NCBI GenBank assembly: GCA_013693815.1
Contig: CP059259.1
Span: forward strand, 2,100,425 to 2,106,003
DNA length: 5,579 bases
From: Nocardioidaceae bacterium
Lineage (GTDB): Bacteria; Actinomycetota; Actinomycetes; Propionibacteriales; Nocardioidaceae
Reading direction: 5' to 3'
The position numbers and the translations under genes are program-made. Within the stretch, counting starts at the first letter, position 1; every line of letters starts with the position of its first letter. Shown piece by piece: positions 1 to 5,259 of this stretch. The notes under the pieces are model-generated. The model was not told the origin of the DNA. It searched no databases and saw nothing but the letters and a program-made list of their open reading frames with translations.

Positions 1-348
1 CCCGACCTCGCCGAGACCGACACTGCGCTGCGCCAGGCATTGCTCGAGGCGGCTGACACACTCGCCGAGCTGGACGTCGCCCGGTGGAACCCTGAGGCGG
101 CCGAGGCCTTGATGGACCTGCGAACCGGAAGCGACTTCGCTGCCCTTCCGCCAGGAACCTCGGCACGGACAACCCGCATGCTCGAGCAGGGGCAACGCTG
201 TCGTGCGATCGTGTCCCTGGCGTTCGCCGGGGTCGGTGGCGCCCTGACAGCCGGCCAGGAAGAGGCGCGACGCCTGGCCTTGGAACCCTTGGAACGCGCC
301 GCGCGCCGAGCTCTGGTCGCCGCCGTCAGTTACGCCGGGGCGCGATAG
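1..348 (+). CDS. Unidentified protein, C-terminal 115 residues (5' end outside window)
   Basis: The frame is open from the first base of the window and ends at TAG 346-348, so this is the 3' end of a longer gene. A TTG at 40 and later in-frame Leu codons are probably internal, because the protein-like composition continues upstream of them. The visible part is rich in Ala, Leu, Glu and Arg, with no membrane segment and no Cys cluster. It reads as a set of amphipathic helices, with a Trp-Asn-Pro-Glu turn near visible residue 30 and an Arg-rich helix at the end (LERAARRAL). I do not recognise the family and assign no function. It lies 13 nt upstream of serB on the same strand, so the two may be co-transcribed. 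The frame is firm because it stays open across the whole stretch and stops right before serB. Confidence 0.7.
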   Translation, partial: PDLAETDTALRQALLEAADTLAELDVARWNPEAAEALMDLRTGSDFAALPPGTSARTTRMLEQGQRCRAIVSLAFAGVGGALTAGQEEARRLALEPLERAARRALVAAVSYAGAR

Positions 349-361
349 CCTCGACCACGAC

Positions 362-1591
362 ATGAACACCATGGACCACGCAGACGAGATACCCAAGACG
401 CTGCTGATCAGCATTGTCGGCCAGGACCGGCCCGGGGTCAGTTCGGCCGTCTTCGACACCTTGACCGCTTATGCGGTCGAAGTCGTCGACATCGAGCAGA
501 TCGTCGTCCGCGGCCAACTCGTGCTCGCTCTTCTGGTCACCGCGCCCCGGGAGTGGAAGAAGCTGCGCGACAGGCTCCACAGCCTCGGTGAGAGCCTCGG
601 TATGCAGATCACGGTCGATCGCGGTACCGGTGACAATCCGCGTCGCGCCGAGGGACGCAGCCATGTCACGGTGCTGAGCGCGCCGCTGCATGCCCGCGCC
701 GTGGCGGCCATCGCCGGCCGGATTGCCGACCTGGGCGGCAACATCGACCGAATCGAACGGCTGGCTCGCTATCCGGTCACTGCTGTCGAGTTGCATGTCT
801 CCGGCGTGGACCCCCTCAAGTTGCGCAACACATTGGCGATCGAAGCCGCTATCCAGCAGGTCGATGTGGCAGTGCAACCTGCCTCACTGATGCGGCACGG
901 GGTCCGGCTGATCGTGATGGACGTCGACTCGACGTTGATCCAGGGCGAGGTCATCGAGATGCTCGCCGAGCATGCCGGTTGCCTGAGCGAGGTGGCTGCG
1001 GTGACCGAGCAGGCAATGCGCGGCGAACTGGATTTCGAGGAATCCCTGCGCGCCCGGGTGGCCCTGCTCAAAGGCTTGGACGCCCGCGCGCTCGACACTG
1101 TGTACGAGTCACTGGTGTTGGCTCCCGGCGCCCGTACCACCGTACGCACGCTGCGGCGGCTCGGTTATCGGTTCGCGATCGTCTCGGGTGGCTTCAGCCA
1201 GATCACCGACCGGCTGGCAATGGACCTCGGAATCCATTTCTCGGCCGCCAACGAGCTGGAGATCATCGACGGGAAACTTACCGGCGACATCGTCGGTGAC
1301 ATCGTCGACCGCGCAGGCAAAGCCGAGGCGTTGGTCCGGTTCGCAGGCGATGTCGGTGTCTCGACGGAGCAGACGGTGGCGATCGGTGATGGCGCCAATG
1401 ACCTGGACATGCTGGCAGTCGCCGGACTGGGCATCGCGTTCAATGCCAAGCCTGTCGTACGCGAGGCTGCCCATACCGCGGTGAACGTGCCCTACCTGGA
1501 TGCGGTGATGTATCTGCTCGGCATCACCCGCGAGGAGATCGAGGCGGCCGACCGGGCTGCCGGTATCACCACCCCGGCTCCTCCGGTCTGA
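362..1591 (+). CDS. serB: Phosphoserine phosphatase SerB with two N-terminal ACT domains
   Basis: This enzyme hydrolyses O-phospho-L-serine to L-serine and phosphate, the last step of the phosphorylated serine pathway, in the cytoplasm. The 409 residues hold two ACT domains (about 12-90 and 100-170; the first has the QDRPGVSS loop), which in this family bind amino acids and control activity. A HAD phosphatase domain follows from about 181. All four HAD motifs are present: DVDST at 187-191 with nucleophile Asp187 and acid/base Asp189; SGG at 275-277; Lys320; and GDGAND at 342-347 with Mg-binding Asp343 and Asp347. The cap segment with E-x-M and the GELDF stretch (221-225) also fits phosphoserine phosphatases. 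The length equals that of mycobacterial SerB2. ATG 362 is chosen as the first start after the upstream stop; ATG 371 would remove only three residues. No clear Shine-Dalgarno sequence precedes it. It ends one base from the oppositely oriented sixA. Confidence 0.96.
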   Translation: MNTMDHADEIPKTLLISIVGQDRPGVSSAVFDTLTAYAVEVVDIEQIVVRGQLVLALLVTAPREWKKLRDRLHSLGESLGMQITVDRGTGDNPRRAEGRSHVTVLSAPLHARAVAAIAGRIADLGGNIDRIERLARYPVTAVELHVSGVDPLKLRNTLAIEAAIQQVDVAVQPASLMRHGVRLIVMDVDSTLIQGEVIEMLAEHAGCLSEVAAVTEQAMRGELDFEESLRARVALLKGLDARALDTVYESLVLAPGARTTVRTLRRLGYRFAIVSGGFSQITDRLAMDLGIHFSAANELEIIDGKLTGDIVGDIVDRAGKAEALVRFAGDVGVSTEQTVAIGDGANDLDMLAVAGLGIAFNAKPVVREAAHTAVNVPYLDAVMYLLGITREEIEAADRAAGITTPAPPV

Positions 1592-1592
1592 A

Positions 1593-2114
1593 TCAGCCGC
1601 GTCCGACGTGGAACCGGCTGATGGTGCCATGTCCGCGCGCCAGGTCCTCCCAACCGGACTTCAGGTCGAAGACCGTCAGCGCCGAGGTCGGATAACCCTG
1701 TGCCAGCGCTGCTACCGCGGCCGGCTCGCCCGCGCCGTCGGAGAGCTCGTGGGCCAGATAGGCCATCGTCGGGTTGTGGCCGATCACGATGAGGACGCGC
1801 ACGTCGTCGCTCGCAGCCCGCAGTGTGTCGAGGGCGTCATCGGCTCCCGCATCGTAGAGCCCGTCGAGGAACTCTGCTGTGGCCGCTGATCCACTACCGG
1901 CGGCGACAGCCTTCCAGGTTCCCCGAGTGCGGGCAGCTGTAGAGACCAGCGCATGATCGGGAACCAGGTCGTGGACGCGGAGGAACCGGCCTGCCTCACT
2001 GGCATCGGCGACACCTCGAGCGGTCAGCTCCCGGGAGTGGTCACTTCGATGATGCGGCTCTGCTTTCGCATGCCGCATCACGATCAGTCTGCGCTGCTGA
2101 ACGGGAATGTTCAC
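1593..2114 (-). CDS. sixA: SixA-type phosphohistidine phosphatase (histidine phosphatase superfamily)
   Basis: This is a small cytoplasmic phosphatase of the histidine phosphatase (phosphoglycerate mutase-like) superfamily, 173 residues, a usual size for the SixA subgroup. The catalytic RHAK motif sits near the N-terminus with His15 as the expected phospho-accepting residue. An STAART stretch (58-63) corresponds to the family's SxxxRxxQT region, although the usual Gln is not seen. Glu81 (EFLDGLYD) and His113 (IGHNPTM) complete the active site. E. coli SixA removes phosphate from phosphohistidine, but the substrate here cannot be read from sequence and could be another small phosphoester. The start is GTG 2114-2112, whose last two bases lie in the TGA stop of the upstream enoyl reductase (GTGA, 4-nt overlap), with a GGGG stretch just upstream as a possible ribosome site. 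It is therefore likely translated by coupling as the last gene of the fabG–fabI–sixA unit. Confidence 0.9.
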   Translation of the reverse strand: MNIPVQQRRLIVMRHAKAEPHHRSDHSRELTARGVADASEAGRFLRVHDLVPDHALVSTAARTRGTWKAVAAGSGSAATAEFLDGLYDAGADDALDTLRAASDDVRVLIVIGHNPTMAYLAHELSDGAGEPAAVAALAQGYPTSALTVFDLKSGWEDLARGHGTISRFHVGRG

Positions 2115-2881
2115 AACCCCATCGCGTGGTAGCCGCCGTCGACGTGCACGATCTCACCTGTGGTCGCCGGGAAAAGATCGGAGAGCAGCGCGACAACCGC
2201 CTTCGCCGTCGGCGTGTGATCGCTCTCGTCCCAGCCGAGCGGCGCCCGATCACCCCAAGCCGACTCGAGGTCGGAGAAGCCCGGGATCGCCTTGGCGGCC
2301 AGGGTCTTGAGCGGGCCAGCGGCCACCAGATTGACGCGAATGCCTTTGGGCCCTAGGTCGCGGGCGAGATAACGAGAGGTCGACTCCAACCCTGCTTTGG
2401 CCACACCCATCCAGTCGTAGGCGGGCCATGCGGTGGAGGCATCGAAGGTCAACCCGACGATCGAGGAGCCTTGCCCCATCAACGGCAGCGCCGCCTTGGT
2501 CAGCGAGGCCAAGGAGTAGGCCGACACCTGGACCGCCTGAGCCACATCCGGCCACGGCCCGTTGAGGAAGTCACCGCCCAGCACCGTCTCGGGGTTGCCG
2601 TAGGCGATGGAGTGAACCAGTCCGTCGAGACCGTCGACGTGCTCGCCGATCAATGCCGGCAAACGGTCGAGGTGCTCCTGGTCGGTGACGTCGAGCTCGA
2701 GTACCGGCGCCTCCTGGGGTAGTCGCGCCACGATGCGCTTGGTGATGCCCAGAGCCCGGCCGAAGTTCGACACGAGCACCGTTGCGCCCTGTTCCTGGGC
2801 TACCCGCGCTGTCGCGAACCCGATGGAGCTCTCCATCGTGACCCCGGCGACCAGGATCCGCTTACCGTCCAGAATGCCCAT
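2111..2881 (-). CDS. fabI: NADH-dependent enoyl-[acyl-carrier-protein] reductase, InhA/FabI type
   Basis: This enzyme reduces trans-2-enoyl-ACP to acyl-ACP with NADH, the final step of each type II fatty acid elongation cycle. It is a divergent short-chain dehydrogenase of 256 residues. The N-terminus (ILDGKRILVAG) and the split cofactor loop GVTMESSIG (13-21) are typical of FabI/InhA. Asp64 (LELDV) lies at the adenine site and Ser91 in HSIAYGN matches the InhA SIGFM segment. The catalytic pair Tyr155 and Lys162 form the Y-x6-K signature (PAYDWMGVAK) that separates enoyl from ketoacyl reductases. LVAAGP (185-190), RAPLGW (212-217) and the ATTGEIVHVDGG end (239-250) resemble mycobacterial InhA closely. 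The start ATG 2881-2879 has an AAGGA ribosome site 7 nt upstream. It lies 24 nt downstream of fabG and overlaps sixA by 4 nt. Whether to call it inhA or fabI depends on whether the organism makes mycolic acids, which the window does not show. Confidence 0.95.
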   Translation of the reverse strand: MGILDGKRILVAGVTMESSIGFATARVAQEQGATVLVSNFGRALGITKRIVARLPQEAPVLELDVTDQEHLDRLPALIGEHVDGLDGLVHSIAYGNPETVLGGDFLNGPWPDVAQAVQVSAYSLASLTKAALPLMGQGSSIVGLTFDASTAWPAYDWMGVAKAGLESTSRYLARDLGPKGIRVNLVAAGPLKTLAAKAIPGFSDLESAWGDRAPLGWDESDHTPTAKAVVALLSDLFPATTGEIVHVDGGYHAMGL

Positions 2882-2888
2882 CTCTTCG

Positions 2889-2893
2889 TCCTT
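2889..2893 (-). promoter_or_regulatory. Ribosome binding site of the enoyl-ACP reductase gene
   Basis: On the minus strand AAGGA lies 7 nt before ATG 2881. It fits the 16S anti-Shine-Dalgarno sequence and supports this start over internal alternatives. It lies in the 24-nt gap after the fabG stop, so the reductase can be translated independently even if fabG reading is disrupted. Confidence 0.7.
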
Positions 2894-2905
2894 GCTCTCG
2901 GGGCT

Positions 2906-3608
2906 CTAGTGGCCCATGCCCAGGCCGCCGTCGACCGGGATCACTGCGCCGGTGACATAACCCGCCTCCTGCGAGGCGAGGAAACGAACGACCGCAGCGA
3001 TTTCACTGGTCTGTGCGAGCCGGCCCAGTGGGATCTGCTGCTGATAGCTCTTGACCAGCTCCTCGGGGAGCTGGTCGGTCATGTCGGTGACCACGAATCC
3101 GGGGCTGACCACGTTGGCGGTGATACCCCGGCTGCCGAGCTCCCGGGCCAGCGAGCGAGCCATGCCGACCATCCCGGACTTCGAGGCAGCGTAGTTGACC
3201 TGTCCGGGGAACCCAGCAAGCCGACCACCGAGGAGATGAAGATGATCCGCCCCCGACGCAACCGGAGCATGCCCTTGGCCGCCCGACGCGCCACTCGGAA
3301 GGAGCCGGTGAGGTTGGCATCGATGACGTCGAGCCAGTCGTCGTCGCTCATCCGGAGTACGAGGGTGTCCTTGGTGATACCGGCGTTCGCGACCAGCACC
3401 TCGACCGGTCCGTGTTCGGCCTCGACCGCCGCGAACGCCGCATCCACCGACTCTTGGTCGGTGACATCGCATTTGACCGCCAGGTAACCGGTCGGGGCTC
3501 ACCACTGCGATAGGTGATCGCGACCTTGTCCCCAGCCTCCTTGAAGGCTGCTGCGATCGCCGCGCCGATACCGCGGTTGCCACCTGTCACCAAAACCGAT
3601 CGACTCAC
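2906..3608 (-). pseudogene. fabG: 3-oxoacyl-ACP reductase FabG, reading frame broken by two single-base losses
   Basis: FabG reduces 3-ketoacyl-ACP to 3-hydroxyacyl-ACP with NADPH, the first reductive step of type II fatty acid elongation. The protein is spread over three frames. Residues 1-37 (VSRSVLVTGGNRGIG start) are in one, about 38-135 in a second, and 136-234 in a third. Adding one C to each of two CCCC runs on the coding strand (plus-strand GGGG 3494-3497 and 3206-3209) restores one 234-residue protein. That protein has cofactor loop TGGNRGIG (8-15), NAG (75-77), Asn99, Ser127, Y-x3-K at Tyr140/Lys144 (NYAASK), and the terminal PVDGGLGMGH. Every catalytic residue survives and there is no other decay. 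The gene is normally essential, so I infer sequencing or assembly error rather than true inactivation, though the sequence alone cannot exclude a real mutation. GTG 3608 is the chosen start: it matches the FabG N-terminus and a -10 box lies 7 nt upstream. GTG 3632 would add eight residues. Confidence 0.9.
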
Positions 3609-3615
3609 GTCGATG

Positions 3616-3621
3616 AGGCTA
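3616..3621 (-). promoter_or_regulatory. Putative -10 box for a leaderless fabG transcript
   Basis: The minus strand reads TAGCCT, matching the actinobacterial TAnnnT -10 pattern. It ends 7 nt before GTG 3608, so transcription would start at or next to the start codon. No Shine-Dalgarno sequence precedes that GTG, which is consistent with a leaderless mRNA. No convincing -35 box is visible. This would be the promoter of the fabG–fabI–sixA unit. Confidence 0.45.
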
Positions 3622-3643
3622 GTGGATACCACCGGCCAGGCCG

Positions 3644-3667
3644 AAACCCCGGTCTCGTGTCGGGTTT
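3644..3667 (-). terminator. Weak hairpin downstream of the membrane protein gene
   Basis: AAACCC (3644-3649) and GGGTTT (3662-3667) can pair as a 6-bp stem with a 12-nt loop, 20-43 nt past the stop of the membrane protein gene and ahead of fabG. There is no U-tract of the classical kind. The position is right for separating the dodecin unit from the fabG unit, but the stem is short and could be chance. Confidence 0.2.
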
Positions 3668-3686
3668 GCGTGTCCGGTCCCCGGGC

Positions 3687-4343
3687 TCAGCGAGCTGAGG
3701 GGGTTTCCGGGCCGGGCGAGCGCATCCACGCGTCGCGGATCGCCTGGCCGCGGACCTGCTCCAGGTTCACCAATTGCGCGACGACTCCCACCACGAACAA
3801 CACCGGCCAGGCGATGAACCAGCCGACATGATCGTTGGCGTCGAGTCGGCCATGGCTGATCTCCTGCAATGTCGCCTGGCCGAAGATCAGCATCAGACCA
3901 CCGAGCACCATGCTCGCTCCGGTGGCCGCACTGAGCAGGACCAACAACATCGCCGGCAGATCGGCGATGATCGTCAGGATCGCCAGCAACAACCCGACCG
4001 CCAGGCCGACCAGTGTGATCACCCAGGTCTGTTCGGCGCCCAGAGCCGATGCGAGCGTGCCTCCCAGCACGAATCCCATGGAGATCATCGCGAGAAAGAT
4101 GCTTACCGCGTAGTAGAGGTAAGCGATCGCGGCGAACAGCAACGCCAACACAATGCCCACGACCCAGCCGAGCAGCGTCGACAGGAAACCGTCGCCGGTG
4201 ATCCGGTCGACGATCGCGCCGCCTACAGAGAGTCCGAGGAAGGCGCCCCAGATAGCGAGAAGGATCCGCAGCGCCCAATGGCCGCGCAGGCACAGATAGA
4301 TGCCGACTGCAACTCCGAGGAGGCCGATCACCACGTCATTCAT
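3687..4343 (-). CDS. Polytopic membrane protein, about seven helices, DUF4203-like
   Basis: This is an integral membrane protein of 218 residues and unknown function. Hydrophobic segments lie at about 4-20, 26-45, 54-76, 78-100, 107-126, 130-155 and 171-192. A short polar C-terminal tail ends in PETPSAR. Gly-rich helices (GAFLGLSVGGAI, GFVLGGTLASALGA, GASMVLGGLML) and the overall plan recall DUF4203/TMEM198-like proteins, but that assignment is from memory of the fold pattern and is tentative. The frame extends upstream to 4652, but that extension runs through dodecin and is rich in Arg and Pro. The start is placed at ATG 4343-4341, where hydrophobic sequence begins and a ribosome site (AGGGTGG) overlaps the dodecin stop. 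It follows dodecin by 8 nt, so the two are probably one transcript. No transport motif or catalytic residue is apparent. Confidence 0.85.
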   Translation of the reverse strand: MNDVVIGLLGVAVGIYLCLRGHWALRILLAIWGAFLGLSVGGAIVDRITGDGFLSTLLGWVVGIVLALLFAAIAYLYYAVSIFLAMISMGFVLGGTLASALGAEQTWVITLVGLAVGLLLAILTIIADLPAMLLVLLSAATGASMVLGGLMLIFGQATLQEISHGRLDANDHVGWFIAWPVLFVVGVVAQLVNLEQVRGQAIRDAWMRSPGPETPSAR

Positions 4344-4346
4344 CTG

Positions 4347-4353
4347 CCACCCT
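4347..4353 (-). promoter_or_regulatory. Ribosome binding site of the membrane protein gene, overlapping the dodecin stop
   Basis: The minus strand reads AGGGTGG beginning within the TAG stop of dodecin and ending 3 nt before ATG 4343. It decides this start over upstream in-frame codons and suggests translational coupling to dodecin. Confidence 0.55.
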
Positions 4354-4564
4354 AGTCGTCCTCGAGTCGGAATCCGACTTTGAGGCCGACCTGGAAGTGC
4401 TCGACGGAGCCGTCCTTGATCTGGCCGCGGACCTGGGTGACCTCGAACCAGTCGAGGTGACGCAGTGAGGCCGATGCTCGCTCCAGGCCGTTGCGTACAG
4501 CTTGATCGATGCTGTCGGGCGAGGTGCCGACGATCTCGGTGACGCGGTATGTGCGATTGGTCAT
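4352..4564 (-). CDS. Dodecin, flavin-binding protein
   Basis: Dodecins assemble into hollow dodecamers that bind flavins (FMN, riboflavin or lumichrome in different lineages) and are thought to buffer or store them and quench their photochemistry in the cytoplasm. The 70 residues match the family's usual length and show its β-α-β-β pattern. The N-terminus is TYRVTEIVGTSPDSID (5-20). The helix 21-36 leads to the flavin-stacking Trp39 in LDWFEV, then Gln44/Gln48 near the expected flavin-contact position, and the HFQVGLKVGFRLE end. This closely resembles mycobacterial dodecin as I remember it. The start ATG 4564-4562 has a strong ribosome site (AAGGAG, 6 nt upstream) and a likely -10 box further up. 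It is the first gene of a two-gene unit with the membrane protein, which starts 8 nt after its stop. Confidence 0.95.
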   Translation of the reverse strand: MTNRTYRVTEIVGTSPDSIDQAVRNGLERASASLRHLDWFEVTQVRGQIKDGSVEHFQVGLKVGFRLEDD

Positions 4565-4570
4565 GAGCCG

Positions 4571-4576
4571 CTCCTT
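4571..4576 (-). promoter_or_regulatory. Strong ribosome binding site of dodecin
   Basis: The minus strand reads AAGGAG with a 6-nt spacer to ATG 4564. It is the best Shine-Dalgarno match in the window and fixes the dodecin start. Confidence 0.8.
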
Positions 4577-4596
4577 GTCGACTGTGGGGACGCCTC

Positions 4597-4602
4597 ACCC
4601 TA
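4597..4602 (-). promoter_or_regulatory. Putative -10 box of the dodecin – membrane protein unit
   Basis: The minus strand reads TAGGGT (within CTATAGGGT), a TAnnnT-type -10 box. It would start transcription near 4590 and give a leader of about 26 nt that carries the AAGGAG site. No clear -35 box is seen. It faces away from the DUF3099 promoter in the same 104-nt intergenic region. Confidence 0.4.
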
Positions 4603-4656
4603 TAGCTCGCGTCCCCGACAGTTCGCTCCGACGTGGAGTGAGGCCTCGGCACAGCG

Positions 4657-4662
4657 TACGGT
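4657..4662 (+). promoter_or_regulatory. Putative -10 box for a leaderless DUF3099 transcript
   Basis: TACGGT matches TAnnnT and ends 6 nt before ATG 4669, placing the expected transcription start on the A of the start codon. The region upstream of the ATG has no Shine-Dalgarno sequence at normal spacing, as expected for leaderless genes of actinobacteria. Confidence 0.45.
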
Positions 4663-4668
4663 GGCGGT

Positions 4669-5004
4669 ATGGCCCCTCGCGCGTCTCACAATGATCCGGA
4701 ACTTGTCCGGATCACCACCGCGCAGTACGGCCGTAGCGTGGATCGCCGAGACCGGGAGCGCCGCTATATCTGGACGATGGGCATCCGAACGGGCTGTTTT
4801 CTTGCTGCGGTGACGGCATACCTGGTCGGAGCGCCGCACTGGCTGACCTGGGCGTTGATCCTGTGCTCTCTCTTCCTGCCTTATATCGCGGTGGTGATGG
4901 CCAATGCCGGCTCCGCTGCCGACCCAACGGCGCTGGAGAACCCCGACCTGTCCACCGGGCTGCCCGCTCTGGAATCGGGTGACACACGCGAGGCAACCCG
5001 TTGA
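4669..5004 (+). CDS. DUF3099 family small membrane protein
   Basis: This is a small actinobacterial membrane protein of unknown function, 111 residues. The soluble N-terminus has the LVRITTAQYGRSVDRRDRER stretch (about 14-33), which I recognise as the DUF3099 signature (ITxA, then a basic RRxRRY block before the membrane). Two hydrophobic segments follow at about 37-53 and 57-77, separated by a short turn (GAPHW). The polar tail is rich in Asp, Glu and Pro. The basic block ahead of helix 1 suggests a cytoplasmic N-terminus by the positive-inside rule. ATG 4669 is supported by a -10 box spaced for a leaderless mRNA. Its TGA stop overlaps the TTG start of the next gene, so the two are likely co-translated. 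It is divergent from dodecin across 104 nt. The family name is from recognition; no role is established. Confidence 0.85.
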   Translation: MAPRASHNDPELVRITTAQYGRSVDRRDRERRYIWTMGIRTGCFLAAVTAYLVGAPHWLTWALILCSLFLPYIAVVMANAGSAADPTALENPDLSTGLPALESGDTREATR

Positions 5005-5213
5005 GTGAGACCGCACCGGAGCCGGCGGGAGAGCCGCTTACCTGCAGCGCCAAGGGCTGCCAGCAGGCTGCTCTGTGGCTGCTGCGCTGGAACAACCCCA
5101 AGTTGCACACGCCCGAGCGCCGCAAGACCTGGCTGGCCTGCGCCGACCACCGGGAATCACTTGGCGATTTTCTGGCAGCCAGGGGTTTCCTCCGCGAGGT
5201 CACCAGCGCGTGA
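5001..5213 (+). CDS. Conserved 70-residue Cys/His protein, probable zinc-binding, function unknown
   Basis: This is a soluble 70-residue protein with Cys15 and Cys20 (TCSAKGC) near the start and Cys47 with His50 (ACADH) later. The C-x4-C plus C-x2-H pattern suggests a single metal site, probably zinc (inference). Between them lies an aromatic and basic stretch, ALWLLRWNNPKLH followed by ERRKTW, and the end is an amphipathic helix plus RGFLREV. I recall similar short actinobacterial proteins, often left hypothetical or given unsupported enzyme names, but no established function. The start is TTG 5001, which overlaps the TGA of the DUF3099 gene by 4 nt (TTGA), with a GAGG stretch 7 nt upstream; no ATG or GTG lies in frame nearby. 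Coupling suggests joint expression with DUF3099. It converges on moaA with 46 nt between stops. Confidence 0.82.
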   Translation: MSETAPEPAGEPLTCSAKGCQQAALWLLRWNNPKLHTPERRKTWLACADHRESLGDFLAARGFLREVTSA

Positions 5214-5225
5214 ACAACGGCCACC

Positions 5226-5246
5226 AGGCGTTTCAACGGGTCGCCT
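5226..5246. terminator. Possible hairpin between convergent genes
   Basis: AGGCG (5226-5230) and CGCCT (5242-5246) can form a 5-bp stem with an 11-nt loop between the stops of the Cys/His protein gene and moaA. It could act in both directions, but the stem is short and no U-tract follows on either strand. Confidence 0.22.
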
Positions 5247-5259
5247 CAGGAGCCTGCTG

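Noticed and set aside
346..351. TAGCCT before serB as a leaderless -10 box
   Set aside because: It has the same hexamer as before fabG, but it ends 10 nt before ATG 362, which would leave a few untranslated bases, and it contains the upstream stop codon. It is too uncertain to annotate.
326..877. Minus-strand open frame of 183 codons
   Set aside because: It is antisense to serB, whose ACT and HAD motifs prove the plus-strand reading. High GC content keeps the opposite frame open.
1109..1630. Minus-strand open frame of 173 codons
   Set aside because: It is antisense to the SerB catalytic domain and its translation has no recognisable motifs.
2909..3487. Plus-strand open frame of 192 codons across fabG
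   Set aside because: The minus strand encodes FabG motifs throughout this stretch. The plus-strand translation has no recognisable family features.
2906..3608. Programmed ribosomal frameshifting in fabG
   Set aside because: No slippery heptamer with a following pseudoknot is evident at either site, no FabG is known to me to use recoding, and two events in one gene would be needed. A lost base in each C4 run is simpler.
3686..3699. CTCAG/CTGAG hairpin as terminator
   Set aside because: It has a 5-bp stem with a 4-nt loop but overlaps the end of the membrane protein reading frame and has no U-tract. It is probably chance in GC-rich sequence.
3774..4355. Plus-strand open frame of 193 codons
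   Set aside because: It lies antisense to the membrane protein and its translation is rich in Gln, Arg, His and Asp with no family resemblance, as expected from the reverse of hydrophobic codons. No ribosome site or promoter was seen.
4344..4652. N-terminal extension of the membrane protein (frame open to 4652)
   Set aside because: The extension overlaps all of dodecin, is Arg/Pro/His-rich, and a ribosome site sits directly before ATG 4343.
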